Positions 1-8,469 are shown, counted from the first letter of the stretch. The stretch: 64,000 nt of DNA from Fictibacillus terranigra (GCF_030412265.1 NZ_JAUHLN010000003.1:186001-250000); one strand, 5' to 3'. A program made the numbers and translations. Notes: generated by a model from the letters alone, not told the origin.

Positions 1-857
1 ATCGGGAGGGCTTTCGGCAATACCTCAGGGATAATCCAGCCCTCTTGCTCTAGCTGACTGCTATTTAGACGGATCTCGTTTTCTTCTATAAGCAGCGCTC
101 CTTTCGTCCCGTAGAGTTCCAGCTGAAAGGGACTTCCATACGATAAAAATCCGGTTTCCACTGTTCCGAGTGCACCTGATCCATATTCGACAAGAACCAC
201 TGCATTCTCTTCAACCGTCCTTTGATCATTCTTTTGAAAAATGGACGTTACCGCAGATGCCGCACCCGCCAGCCGGTTGGTTAAATAGATGGGATGGGCA
301 CCAAGGTCGATCAACGCTCCCCCTCCGCACTGTTCCTTGTCAAAAAAATGCGGGGGTAGCCAGCCATTGACACTGCCGCTTACGGGGACCGCTCCATTAT
401 GCGCGAGACGGCACCGGATGGAGGTTAAGTCACCGAGCCATCCCTTATCGAGAGCATGCTGTGCATATAAATAGTAGTTGGCCGTCAATCTTGGCAAGGA
501 GACGGTAAGCTTGACTCCATTTTTTTCCGCAGCTTCATAAATTTCTTCACACTCGGCAGTGGTAAACGCCAGAACCTTCTCTGTAAAAACATGTTTTTTA
601 TGTTCAACAGCTGCCAGGATTACTTCTCTATGCCGATTGGTTGGTGTGTTGACAATGACTCCATCAATCTGTGGATCTCGCAGAACTGTTTCAAGTTCCC
701 GTATAAAAGGAACACCGAGCTCACTGGACCACTTTTCTCCTCTCGCTGTATCCTCATCCCAGATGCATTTGATCGACAGATCTGGGTGTTTCCCAGCCTC
801 ACGGGCATAATCATCCGCATGGACATGCCATCTGCTTAAAAGTGCCACTTTCATCAT
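1..857 (-). CDS. Gfo/Idh/MocA-family NAD(P)-dependent oxidoreductase, 3' end cut by window edge
   Basis: About 285 residues are visible from the ATG at 857; a GAGGAG ribosome binding site lies 7 bases upstream. The N-terminal part reads as a Rossmann nucleotide-binding fold (MKVALLSRWHVHADDY, then DGVIVNTPTNRHREVILAAV), followed by HVFTEKVLAF, the place where this family usually has an EKP motif whose Lys binds cofactor and substrate; here it is EKV. Members oxidise or reduce sugars, inositols and related polyols in the cytosol. It is the last visible gene of a sugar-uptake and regulator cluster, 23 bases after the GntR regulator, so it probably acts on the imported sugar or its derivative. 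The substrate cannot be named. The gene continues beyond the left edge. Confidence 0.85.
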   Translation of the reverse strand, partial: MMKVALLSRWHVHADDYAREAGKHPDLSIKCIWDEDTARGEKWSSELGVPFIRELETVLRDPQIDGVIVNTPTNRHREVILAAVEHKKHVFTEKVLAFTTAECEEIYEAAEKNGVKLTVSLPRLTANYYLYAQHALDKGWLGDLTSIRCRLAHNGAVPVSGSVNGWLPPHFFDKEQCGGGALIDLGAHPIYLTNRLAGAASAVTSIFQKNDQRTVEENAVVLVEYGSGALGTVETGFLSYGSPFQLELYGTKGALLIEENEIRLNSSQLEQEGWIIPEVLPKALP

Positions 858-880
858 TTCATCACTCCTCAAGAGTTTGA

Positions 881-2005
881 TTATTTTACATACGGTTTTA
901 CATTTAGAGGACTTGTTGAATCTCCTTCAACTAAAGTTACGTCTAAAAACTCCCTCTTTATCGAAGAATGGCCGTTGATCATTTCAAGCAGCCTTGTGAC
1001 GGCAAGCCGGCCCATCTCTTTTTCATTTTGGCGGAGGTGGGTAAACTCCCAGCCGCTCAGATTATTATCATGGGCATCAAAACACAGGATGGAAAGATCT
1101 TCTGGAACACGCAGCCCTAACTGTTCGGCTGCACGTTTCGCCAGAACAGCGATATTGTGTTCAATGGCAAATAGTGCTGTCATCTCAGGGTGCTGTATCA
1201 GGTGTTTTTTTATCGTTTCGATATCTTGCTCGGGTTTCGTTCGCGTCTCAAGCGGCGACGGAATGGAATTCCTTAATTCCTTGCACCAGAGCTGGCGGTT
1301 AACGATTTTGTTCTGATCTTCATATGCCCGCAGGATTCCTGTAAAACGGTCTACAACAGTTGTAGTATCACTTGCGGGAGACAGGACTCCAATATTTTCA
1401 TGGCCCAAGCTAAACAAATAGTCCATTCCTTCCTTCGCAGCCTTAATGTTGTCCGTAGAGACGAAGGCTGCTGCAACACCCCTGAACGTCCGGTCGATCA
1501 AGACGAACGGGTACTCGGCGATAATCAGCTTCAGTAATTCAGACCCATAATGCTCGGCTTTTGCTGGATAGAGAATCAGACCGTCCACATTAAAGTCGAT
1601 GAGCTGTCTGATCGCTTCCGCCTCTTTTCCAGGAAGCCCTTTCGTGCGTTTTAATATGATAAAACACCGCCCGTTTGAAGCTTCTTCAATGCTCGCAATT
1701 ACTTTAGAGACATAGCTGTCATCAAGATCCGGAACGATGAGTCCGACTAGACATTTATTCGTTTTTACTTCGTGGAGGCCAGGTTCTTGTGACGGTTTCG
1801 CAGACACGAACGTCCCCTTCCCCCGCTGCCTGAAAACAAGTCCCTCATCTACTAATAGATCCAGTGCTTTTTTACTTGTAATTCGGCTCACTTGAAAGGT
1901 ATCAGACAGTTCTTTTTCAGAAGGCACACGGTCTCCCTCTGTATATTCTCCGCTGACAATATTATTTTTGATTGATTGGTAAACTTGTCTGTATAAAGGA
2001 TTCAT
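881..2005 (-). CDS. GntR/LacI-type (AraR-like) transcriptional regulator
   Basis: 374 residues. Residues 1-70 form a GntR-type winged helix (PLYRQVYQSIKNNIVSGEY, VPSEKELSDTFQVSR, ending RQRGKGTFVS). Residues from about 85 to the end form a LacI/periplasmic-binding-type effector domain (VGLIVPDLDDSYVSKV, DGLILYPAK, ENIGVLSP). This fusion is the AraR architecture: a sugar-responsive repressor. An upstream in-frame start would add 10 residues, but the ATG at 2005 has a GGGGTGG binding site. It sits between the two-permease sugar ABC transporter and the oxidoreductase, all on one strand, and presumably controls them. The inducer is unknown. Confidence 0.88.
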   Translation of the reverse strand: MNPLYRQVYQSIKNNIVSGEYTEGDRVPSEKELSDTFQVSRITSKKALDLLVDEGLVFRQRGKGTFVSAKPSQEPGLHEVKTNKCLVGLIVPDLDDSYVSKVIASIEEASNGRCFIILKRTKGLPGKEAEAIRQLIDFNVDGLILYPAKAEHYGSELLKLIIAEYPFVLIDRTFRGVAAAFVSTDNIKAAKEGMDYLFSLGHENIGVLSPASDTTTVVDRFTGILRAYEDQNKIVNRQLWCKELRNSIPSPLETRTKPEQDIETIKKHLIQHPEMTALFAIEHNIAVLAKRAAEQLGLRVPEDLSILCFDAHDNNLSGWEFTHLRQNEKEMGRLAVTRLLEMINGHSSIKREFLDVTLVEGDSTSPLNVKPYVK

Positions 2006-2028
2006 GGTTCCACCCCAAAAAACTAAAA

Positions 2029-2064
2029 TATGCATACTATATTATGGAAAACAAAGTATACATA
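2029..2064 (-). promoter_or_regulatory. Candidate operator: interrupted palindrome upstream of the GntR-type regulator
   Basis: TATGCATAC at 2029-2037 and GTATACATA at 2056-2064 are inverted copies with one mismatch, 18 bases apart, in the 101-base gap between the permease gene and the regulator gene. The position suits autoregulation. This is inference; no consensus is known for this regulator. Confidence 0.35.
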
Positions 2065-2106
2065 TTGATTATACCTAAAAGGTCACAATTCTAATCCTTT
2101 CGCTGC

Positions 2107-2937
2107 TTATCCTTTGGAAGCTCCACCCAGGCTGAATCCTTGTGACATGAATCGCTGGGAGAAAATATACAACACAATGGCCGGGAAGGTATACAGGATA
2201 GAAAAAGCGGCGAGTTTGCCGTACTCCACCATTCCAAAGTTGCCAAAGAATTGATAGATCGTAACGGAAGCCGGCAGTTTTTCCGGGGATTGAATAAGAA
2301 TATAAGGAACAAAGAAATTACCCCAGCTTCCGGAAAAGGTAAAAATACCGACCGTACAGATTCCAGGAATCATCAATGGAGCAACGATTCTTCTCAGCCC
2401 TTCCCAAACCGACGCACCGTCGATCCATGCGGATTCCTCCAGTTCCAGCGGCACAGCGTCCATGAAGTTTTTCAGCATCCAGATTGCATAAGGAAGTCCG
2501 GCTGCTGTTAAAAATAACATCGTCCCCCAAAGCGAGTCTTGCAGTTTCAAATAAATAAACAGCTGATAAACTGGCACCATAACGGCAGTAATCGGCAGCG
2601 ATGTCATAAAGAGGATTGTAAACATAAAATGCTTTTTATATTTCATCTGGTAACGGGAAAGCGGATATGCAGCCAGACCTGCGACAAGCACCACAAGCAG
2701 CCCTTGTCCTAAGGAAAGGAGCAATCCGATGATAAAGGCCCGTATGTTGACGGGGTCGGTTAACACGCTTTTAAAATTATCCGCCGTAAAGGCAGACGGT
2801 ACCTTGATGGAAGAGTTGGCATTAGGATCGACTGATGCGATGAGCACCCAAAGCAGCGGAAGGAGAAAGAGTACACCTATGGCCGCTAAAATGATGTATG
2901 GGATCGATCTTTCCAGCTTTTTGGATTTTATTTTCAT
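2107..2937 (-). CDS. Sugar ABC transporter permease, MalG/CUT1 type
   Basis: 276 residues, six predicted membrane helices beginning at IPYIILAAIGVLFLLPLLWV. The EAA loop that contacts the ATPase is visible near residues 175-205 (LEESAWIDGASVWEGLRRI, then VAPLMIPGI). This is the second permease of a CUT1 carbohydrate importer. The ATG at 2937 follows a TAGGAGAG binding site and lies 11 bases behind the partner permease gene. No ATPase gene is seen in this cluster; CUT1 importers of Bacillus often share one ATPase (MsmX), which would fit. Confidence 0.92.
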   Translation of the reverse strand: MKIKSKKLERSIPYIILAAIGVLFLLPLLWVLIASVDPNANSSIKVPSAFTADNFKSVLTDPVNIRAFIIGLLLSLGQGLLVVLVAGLAAYPLSRYQMKYKKHFMFTILFMTSLPITAVMVPVYQLFIYLKLQDSLWGTMLFLTAAGLPYAIWMLKNFMDAVPLELEESAWIDGASVWEGLRRIVAPLMIPGICTVGIFTFSGSWGNFFVPYILIQSPEKLPASVTIYQFFGNFGMVEYGKLAAFSILYTFPAIVLYIFSQRFMSQGFSLGGASKG

Positions 2938-2948
2938 CGGTCTCTCTC

Positions 2949-3881
2949 CTAAACTTTGACTTTCATTGATTTTAAGTACAGAAGGCTTACAAGCACCCCG
3001 ATTAATAAGAGGATCAATGAGATGGCTGTCCCGTAACCCAGCTGATAGTTAACAAAGGCCTGATTGTACATAAAGATCGGCAGGGTTTGTGTTGATGTGC
3101 CCGGGCCTCCGCCTGTCATCGCGTAGATTAGCGTGAAAACTCCCAACGTTTGAAGGGTAACAAGGATCATGTTGGTTACGACTGAACCTTTGATCATCGG
3201 CAGCACGATCCTATAAAGAACTTGGAACCTTGAAGCACCGTCCACAACCGCAGCTTCTTCGATGCTTTTTGGCACATCATCCAATGCAGCCTGAAAAACA
3301 AGCATGGAAAACGCCGTACCGTGCCAGATGTTCGCGATGATCACACTTGTCATCGGAAAAGCGAATAGCCAGGCAACAGGTTTTAAACCCATATGCTGCA
3401 GAATCATGTTCAGGGTCCCGCTGTCATTTAGGAATGCCACCCAGCAGAAAGCGACAACAATCTCGGGAGTCACCCAGCCGGCAATCACAATGATGCCGAT
3501 CACTCGTCGAAAGGCTGGATTTTTCTCTTTCATAAGCAGCGCCAGAATAAATCCAAGAACTTGCTGGCCTATTATGGCTGAGAACAATAGATACAGTATG
3601 GTCTTGATCACACTGATCCTAAAGTTAGGATCTTGAAACATGTTAACAAAGTTACTAAAGCCAACGAATTGGGTCGCCTGTGCTTCACTGCCAGTCAGCG
3701 ACAGATTGGTGAAAGCAAAATAAAAGGTTAAAAGGATCGGCCCAATAAAAAAGATGAGCAGCAAGATCCAGGAAGGCAGTAAAAAGAGAAGCGATGACAA
3801 CAGTTTTTTATTTTTACGTTTATGAAGCGATGATTTGCTGTCAACCGATGTTGATGTAGAAATTACAGGGTTTGCATCCAA
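2949..3881 (-). CDS. Sugar ABC transporter permease, MalF/CUT1 type
   Basis: 310 residues. After a basic N-terminal stretch (HKRKNKK) come about six membrane helices, with the EAA loop near residues 205-235 (SIEEAAVVDGASRFQVLYRI). It pairs with the downstream permease to form the membrane channel of a carbohydrate importer. Start choice: a GTG at 3890 lies inside the AAAGGAGTG binding site, so the in-frame TTG at 3881, about 8 bases downstream of AGGAG, is the better start; this remains ambiguous by three codons. Confidence 0.92.
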   Translation of the reverse strand: MDANPVISTSTSVDSKSSLHKRKNKKLLSSLLFLLPSWILLLIFFIGPILLTFYFAFTNLSLTGSEAQATQFVGFSNFVNMFQDPNFRISVIKTILYLLFSAIIGQQVLGFILALLMKEKNPAFRRVIGIIVIAGWVTPEIVVAFCWVAFLNDSGTLNMILQHMGLKPVAWLFAFPMTSVIIANIWHGTAFSMLVFQAALDDVPKSIEEAAVVDGASRFQVLYRIVLPMIKGSVVTNMILVTLQTLGVFTLIYAMTGGGPGTSTQTLPIFMYNQAFVNYQLGYGTAISLILLLIGVLVSLLYLKSMKVKV

Positions 3882-3905
3882 AGAAAACACTCCTTTCAGA
3901 AAACG

Positions 3906-5288
3906 TTACCTTTCGATCACTTTATCTTCGCCTACCACACGCGTTACATTTTTTTGATAGATTTCAACAGCCTGTTTTGGAGAAAGCTTTCCGGTTACGA
4001 CATCTTCTACCGTTGACTGAATGACTGTGGAAACAGAAGGATATTTATCGACAGATGGCCTGAAGTGAGTATTTTCCAGGAATTCAGAAGCCTCTTTAAA
4101 CATCGGCAGGTTCAAATATTCTGGTTCTTTTGACACGTCTTCACGAGGAGAAAGATTGTTTTCTTTTAACAATAGTTTGAGGTTGTTTTCTTTTGTTGAG
4201 ATGAATTTAATGAATTCCCATGAAAGATCTTTGTTATCTGATTTTTTAGGAATGGAAAACGCCCATCCGCCTGACATGGAAGTTTTTCCCGGTCCCTCAC
4301 CGTTTTGGGTTGGCATGGCTGCATAGCCCAGTGTCTTGAACGCATCCGGCCAAGGTGCAGGACCGTCTTTGCGGTAGTTTCCTGCCTGCCAGATCCCGTC
4401 TAGCCCAATGGCTATTTTTCCTTTTGGAAATAGCTGAGTATAAGCAACAGTGCCCCCTTGCCCGTTCAATACTTGTGATAAGCCGGGACCGAGTTTTTCT
4501 TTATAAATGGTATCGATGAAGGAATACGTATCAAGCAGTCCCTGACTGTTCACGATCCATTTTTGCTTTTCCTCATCGTATAAAGGATCTTTTGTACCAT
4601 ACAGGAGCATCTCGAACGTTTGCATTGAAGTTGCCTCACCCGTGGCTTTACCCGAGTTCATCCACATCGGAATAACACCGGGGGATTTCTTCTTAATGGT
4701 TCTTGCAGCCGTTAAGATATCACCCCATGATTTAGGTTCCCATGGAACAGATAGCCCTGCTTTCTTAAAAAGCTCTTTATTGTACCAAAGCCCACGTGAA
4801 TCTGTATTAAACGGCACGCCATAAATTTTGCCGTCTTGAGCCTTAACACCATTTTTCACATTTTCGATATAGTGGCTCCACTCATCCCAGTTTTTCAGTT
4901 TATCGTCCAGTGGTTCGAGATAACCTGCACTCGCATCTGAATTGACCATGAAAGTATCTTCCGTCACGATATCCGGCGCAGACTGGCCAGACTTGAGCAT
5001 AAGAGCCACTTTGGCAAAATAATCCCCTTCGGATGCGCTGATAGGAGAAAGCTTGATGTTTGCTTTTGGATGTTCTTTTTTAAATTCCGGAATGACGTCT
5101 TTGTTTAACCAGTCAGTCAGCCCTTTGTTCGTTCCTCCCCCGTCTCGGTACGTAATGCTGATCGTGTTATTGTCTCCCGACTTCTTATTCCCCGAAGTGG
5201 AATTGGCGTCTGAGCAAGCCGAGCTAAAAAGAACACTTCCTGCTATAACCGAAATGGCAGCCAACTTTTTATAGCTTTTCACTTTCAT
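3906..5288 (-). CDS. Extracellular sugar-binding lipoprotein (family 1 solute-binding protein)
   Basis: 460 residues. A short basic N-terminus (MKVKSYKK), a hydrophobic segment and a Cys in VLFSSACSDA form a lipoprotein signal; the lipobox is atypical in having Ser at -3. The mature protein follows the family 1 binding-protein pattern (DIVTEDTFMVNSDASAGYLE, GVPFNTDSRGLWYNKELFKK). It delivers a sugar to the two permeases encoded just downstream. The ATG at 5288 follows GAGGAGGGCG; an upstream in-frame extension to 5369 would run over the cre site and is less likely. The ligand is unknown. Confidence 0.92.
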   Translation of the reverse strand: MKVKSYKKLAAISVIAGSVLFSSACSDANSTSGNKKSGDNNTISITYRDGGGTNKGLTDWLNKDVIPEFKKEHPKANIKLSPISASEGDYFAKVALMLKSGQSAPDIVTEDTFMVNSDASAGYLEPLDDKLKNWDEWSHYIENVKNGVKAQDGKIYGVPFNTDSRGLWYNKELFKKAGLSVPWEPKSWGDILTAARTIKKKSPGVIPMWMNSGKATGEATSMQTFEMLLYGTKDPLYDEEKQKWIVNSQGLLDTYSFIDTIYKEKLGPGLSQVLNGQGGTVAYTQLFPKGKIAIGLDGIWQAGNYRKDGPAPWPDAFKTLGYAAMPTQNGEGPGKTSMSGGWAFSIPKKSDNKDLSWEFIKFISTKENNLKLLLKENNLSPREDVSKEPEYLNLPMFKEASEFLENTHFRPSVDKYPSVSTVIQSTVEDVVTGKLSPKQAVEIYQKNVTRVVGEDKVIER

Positions 5289-5346
5289 ATCAACGCCCTC
5301 CTCAAATTTTGAAAAATAAAATGGTATGTAGGATCTAGAGGCAATA

Positions 5347-5362
5347 ATGATAGCGCTTTCGA
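5347..5362 (-). promoter_or_regulatory. cre site (CcpA-binding) in the sugar operon leader
   Basis: On the minus strand the site reads TCGAAAGCGCTATCAT, one mismatch from the cre consensus WTGNAANCGNWNNCAW. It lies between the predicted promoter (5424-5452) and the binding-protein start at 5288, a downstream position typical of carbon catabolite repression by roadblock. Confidence 0.7.
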
Positions 5363-5423
5363 AAAACACTTTTAAAAAGAGCCTCCCCTTTCTGAATTTT
5401 CAGTAAATTTATTTCTATTTATA

Positions 5424-5453
5424 ATTTAATTGATATATATGATATATGTCAAT
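5424..5453 (-). promoter_or_regulatory. Predicted sigma-A promoter of the sugar operon, overlapped by a palindrome
   Basis: Minus strand: -35 TTGACA at 5447-5452, 17-base spacer, -10 TTAAAT at 5424-5429. The segment 5429-5453 is a near-perfect palindrome (arms ATTGAYATATAT) covering the -35 and spacer, so a repressor bound there would block the polymerase. The GntR/LacI-type regulator at 881-2005 is the obvious candidate. Confidence 0.5.
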
Positions 5454-5504
5454 ATGTTATTTGGTATATCTTTTAAGTTTTCTCTTCTAGCATGCTCCGC
5501 GCAT

Positions 5505-5530
5505 TAAGAAACAGAGCCTGTCGGCTCTGT
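5505..5530 (-). terminator. Hairpin after the Fpg/Nei glycosylase gene
   Basis: ACAGAGCC and GGCTCTGT (5511-5530) form an 8-bp stem with a 4-base loop just after the stop codon. The following T tract is weak (TTCTTAATG), so termination efficiency is uncertain. Confidence 0.5.
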
Positions 5531-5542
5531 TCTGTACATCTG

Positions 5543-6352
5543 TTAAACCTGACAGTTCGGACAAGAAAAGGATTTACGTGAGGAAATTTCTATTTTCCTA
5601 ATCTCGGTTCCGCAGCGGAGGCAGGGCTGGTCTTCCCTGTCATAAACAAGCAGGTGGTTGTTATATCCGCCTGTTTTTGCATCTCCAGCATATATAGGAT
5701 TGACGATATATCCTCCAAATTTAATTCCATTCTCTAATACGGGTATAATCGCGTGATACAGTGTAATCACTTCGTCCGGTTTTAGTTCGTTGGCTTTCCT
5801 TGCAGGCTGCAGCCTCGCCTGCCAGCATATTTCATCTGAATAACAGTTCCCGATGCCGGCCATAAATTTCTGGTCGATCAGAATGGATTTTAATGTACCT
5901 CTCTTTGTACCAAAACGTTTCTGGAACGTTTCGAGTGTAAAGCTGGGATCGAACGGTTCAGGACCCAGTTCCTCCAATTTTTCTTTCAGCTCTTTTCCAT
6001 TCAGTAGATGAAGAAACCCTAACCGTAATCCGATAAAATACAGTTTTCGTTCACCGAAGGACAGGATAACTTGTTTTGTACGGTCAGGGTTATCCTCATC
6101 ATTTCCAATGTACATCCATCCACCGAGCATCAGGTGGAGCAGCAGGGCATTGCCGGTGTTCAACTGAAAAATCAGGTGCTTTGCCCGCCTTCTAATATCG
6201 GTAATAACCGCTCCCTGCAAGTGAGCTTCAAAGATCTCTGTTTTTTTATTTATGGATTTTTCCCTGTTGATGTCCACCTCTGTGATCGGCCTTCCTTTCA
6301 ATTGGCGGCATAAAACAAGCCGGTAGTTCTCCATCTCTGGAAGTTCGGGCAT
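5543..6352 (-). CDS. Fpg/Nei-family DNA glycosylase-AP lyase
   Basis: 269 residues. The mature N-terminus is MPELPEMENY: Pro2 is the Schiff-base nucleophile and Glu3 the catalytic acid of the family. An H2TH region is visible (DQKFMAGIGNCYSDEICW) and the C-terminus is a four-Cys zinc finger (CLRCG and CPNC). It excises oxidised bases and nicks the abasic site in base excision repair. The ATG at 6352 follows GTGGAGGAC, and starting there is required for Pro2 and Glu3. The MENYR continuation differs from the VETVRR of the MutM beside polA in Bacillus, so this is probably a paralog and the preferred lesion is uncertain. The gene stands alone, divergent from the DUF2512 gene. Confidence 0.9.
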   Translation of the reverse strand: MPELPEMENYRLVLCRQLKGRPITEVDINREKSINKKTEIFEAHLQGAVITDIRRRAKHLIFQLNTGNALLLHLMLGGWMYIGNDEDNPDRTKQVILSFGERKLYFIGLRLGFLHLLNGKELKEKLEELGPEPFDPSFTLETFQKRFGTKRGTLKSILIDQKFMAGIGNCYSDEICWQARLQPARKANELKPDEVITLYHAIIPVLENGIKFGGYIVNPIYAGDAKTGGYNNHLLVYDREDQPCLRCGTEIRKIEISSRKSFSCPNCQV

Positions 6353-6456
6353 GTCCTCCACTCCTGTCCTTTTTAATCGACGTTTAGTATGTCTCATTTT
6401 TACTGTATTGAGACATAAGATCCTGGATAAAATATCAGCAAGACAGGAGGTATAAC

Positions 6457-6813
6457 ATGACAAGCTTGATCCTAAAGCTTATTGCGGTTCCGATAGTTTT
6501 ACTCATCTCGGCTTTTTTCTTTCCTGGTGTTCATTTCGAAAGTTTTTGGCAGATCATTGTAGTTGGAATTACACTTGCTGTATTGGGTGTCGCACTTGAA
6601 TACTTTATTCTGAGAAGAGGGGCGCTATGGATCAGTGTACTTGCCGATTTTGCGGTCTCCTGGATCATTGTCTATTATGCCTCAAACTTCCAGTGGTACG
6701 CTTCTGTTACATGGTATGGAGCGTTGTTAACAAGTCTGTTGCTGGGCATCGTTGAATATTTTACGCACCGATATCTCTTAGCTTCTCATAAAGCGCATAG
6801 CGAACCGATCTAA
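6457..6813 (+). CDS. DUF2512 (YndM-like) small membrane protein
   Basis: 118 residues with about four hydrophobic helices (LIAVPIVLLISAFFFPGVHF, FWQIIVVGITLAVLGVALEY, LADFAVSWIIVYYA, LLTSLLLGIVEYF). Length and helix pattern match the DUF2512 family found in spore-forming Bacillaceae; function is unknown. The ATG follows GACAGGAGGTATAAC. It is monocistronic and ends at a terminator shared with serA. Confidence 0.75.
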   Translation: MTSLILKLIAVPIVLLISAFFFPGVHFESFWQIIVVGITLAVLGVALEYFILRRGALWISVLADFAVSWIIVYYASNFQWYASVTWYGALLTSLLLGIVEYFTHRYLLASHKAHSEPI

Positions 6814-6831
6814 CGCAATACTTAACATGTA

Positions 6832-6866
6832 AAAAGCCTCAATCCCTTAACGGAATTGAGGCTTTT
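6832..6866. terminator. Bidirectional terminator between DUF2512 gene and serA
   Basis: AAAAGCCTCAAT pairs with ATTGAGGCTTTT around a 10-base loop, with A and T tracts on both sides, so it can end both converging transcripts. Confidence 0.85.
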
Positions 6867-6879
6867 GCGTATCCAGCCA

Positions 6880-8079
6880 TTAAATCACACGAGTGGTAAT
6901 GATGCCGTCAATTTGTTTAATCTTGTCTTCTAACCCGGGAATCACATCACCGTTAACTTTATTATCAATATCGATCATTGTATAGGCATATCCACCGCGG
7001 CTTCGGTTCACCATGTCCGCGATGTTCATATGGTAGCTGGATACGGCCTGCGTGATCTGCCCTACCATATTGGGAATGTTTTCGTGAAATGCTGCCACAC
7101 GGAGTTTACCTGTATAGGGTAAAGAAGCATTTGGAAAGTTCACTGAGTTTTTAATGTTGCCTGTTTCCAAGAACTCCTTCACCTGACGAGTCGCCATGAT
7201 GGCGCAGTTTTCTTCCGATTCTTTTGTTGATGCGCCAAGATGTGGGATCGGCACTGTATTTTTCATCTTCAGAACGTTTTCATTCGGAAAATCTGTGATG
7301 TATTGGCCGACAGTTCCGCTCTCAAGTGCCGCCTCCATATCATCTTCATTGACCAGCTCTCCGCGAGAGAAATTCAGAATATGGACGCCAGCCTTCATGA
7401 CACTAAAGGCTTTCTCGTTAAACATGCCTTTTGTATCAGGTGTTAAAGGCACATGAACCGTAATATAATCGGATTCAGCAAATAACTGTTCAAGCGTCAT
7501 GGCACGCTGTACATTGCGGGACAGATTCCAGGCGGTATCCACTGAGATGAAGGGATCAAATCCAATGACATCCATTTCCAAATCCAATGCATCATTCGCG
7601 ACTAATGCACCGATTGCTCCCAAGCCAATAACCCCAAGCGTTTTTCCTTTAATTTCTTTTCCAACAAACTGTTTTTTTCCGGCTTCTACAAGTTTTGGTA
7701 TTTGTTCGCCTTCCCCTTGTAATGATTTCGTCCAGGCCACGCCGGCAAAAAGGTTTCGGGATGAAGCCATCAACGTCGTAAGAACCATTTCTTTTACTGC
7801 ATTTGCGTTCGCACCCGGCGTATTAAAAACGACGATTCCTCGTTCGGTGCACTGATCAACCGGAATATTATTCACTCCCGCACCGGCCCGTGCGATGGCT
7901 TTTAGCTGATCGCCAAATGTGATCGAATGCATGTTAAAGCTGCGGACAACGATGGCTTCCGGATTTTCATTATCATTGTCAATGATGTAATCGCCCTTGC
8001 TGAATACCTTTAACCCGCTTTCAGCAATGTTATTTAACGTTTTGATGGTTCTGCCTTTTTCTAATGTAGTTGTCGTCAT
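6880..8079 (-). CDS. serA: D-3-phosphoglycerate dehydrogenase, short form with ACT domain
   Basis: 399 residues. The substrate-binding half flanks an NAD-binding Rossmann domain with GVIGLGAIGALVAND; the D-2-hydroxyacid dehydrogenase signatures follow (NFSRGELVNEDDM with catalytic Arg, and PHLGASTKESEENCA with catalytic His). The end is a single ACT-like domain (RVAAFHENIPNMVGQITQAV). It converts 3-phosphoglycerate to phosphohydroxypyruvate, the first step of serine synthesis. It is shorter than the roughly 525-residue SerA of B. subtilis and may be a second paralog. No serC lies beside it. The leader carries a ZTP riboswitch, so expression is tied to folate and purine one-carbon status. Confidence 0.88.
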   Translation of the reverse strand: MTTTTLEKGRTIKTLNNIAESGLKVFSKGDYIIDNDNENPEAIVVRSFNMHSITFGDQLKAIARAGAGVNNIPVDQCTERGIVVFNTPGANANAVKEMVLTTLMASSRNLFAGVAWTKSLQGEGEQIPKLVEAGKKQFVGKEIKGKTLGVIGLGAIGALVANDALDLEMDVIGFDPFISVDTAWNLSRNVQRAMTLEQLFAESDYITVHVPLTPDTKGMFNEKAFSVMKAGVHILNFSRGELVNEDDMEAALESGTVGQYITDFPNENVLKMKNTVPIPHLGASTKESEENCAIMATRQVKEFLETGNIKNSVNFPNASLPYTGKLRVAAFHENIPNMVGQITQAVSSYHMNIADMVNRSRGGYAYTMIDIDNKVNGDVIPGLEDKIKQIDGIITTRVI

Positions 8080-8150
8080 TATGTTCTCTCTCCTCTTTTA
8101 TGATGGTTTCTCTTCATCCAAAACAAAGAACTCGTTCACAATCTCTAATA

Positions 8151-8255
8151 AACAGAAAAGAGGTAAGGGAACTAACTCCTTACCTCTGCCCAGGCGAACG
8201 GCTGCGACACTATGTGCTCCCTCACGGTGATCCGTGTTTCGCCAGTTACACATAG
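8151..8255 (-). promoter_or_regulatory. ZTP (pfl) riboswitch with intrinsic terminator upstream of serA
   Basis: The RNA starts with P1 strand CTATGTG (8255-8249), then ACTGGCGAA, hairpin CACGGATCACCGTG, GGGAGC and the closing CACATAG. After a linker comes GCCGTTCGCCTGGGC (to 8188): the TTCGCCTGGGC end is the invariant 3' domain of ZTP riboswitches and its TTCGCC can form the pseudoknot with GGCGAA. Directly after is a terminator, stem AGAGGTAAGG / CCTTACCTCT (8187-8159), followed by TTTCTGTT. ZTP accumulates when 10-formyl-tetrahydrofolate is short and normally turns such genes on. Serine is the main one-carbon donor, so control of serA makes sense. Confidence 0.9.
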
Positions 8256-8271
8256 CCTTTTGATTTTTTTC

Positions 8272-8300
8272 ATTTTATCAGAATTTTCAGTGGCCATCAA
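8272..8300 (-). promoter_or_regulatory. Predicted sigma-A promoter of the serA riboswitch transcript
   Basis: Minus strand: -35 TTGATG (8295-8300), 17-base spacer, -10 TAAAAT (8272-8277). The start point would fall near 8265, about 10 bases before the riboswitch. Confidence 0.65.
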
Positions 8301-8346
8301 CCACTATTTTAAACTTTATTTACAATGCACTCTTTGATAATGGATG

Positions 8347-8469
8347 TCATAAATGGTCGAGCTTGCGTTCCTTTTGACAATCCTCACAAACATGGAGGAT
8401 TTTAGGTGAACTATCGGTCTGGTCGTTATTCTGGCTTTCTTCAACACCGCAGATTTCACATTTCTTCAT
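8347..8469 (-). CDS. 40-residue Cys-rich (CxxC...CxxC) microprotein
   Basis: MKKCEICG at the start and VCEDCQKERK near the end give two CxxC knuckles 20 residues apart, a probable zinc ribbon. The ATG at 8469 follows GGAGGTACAGG and overlaps the 3' end of the upstream 85-residue gene by 14 bases, indicating translational coupling within the formate dehydrogenase operon. I do not recognise a named family. A role in metal or cofactor handling for the dehydrogenase is inference from position only. Confidence 0.7.
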   Translation of the reverse strand: MKKCEICGVEESQNNDQTDSSPKILHVCEDCQKERKLDHL

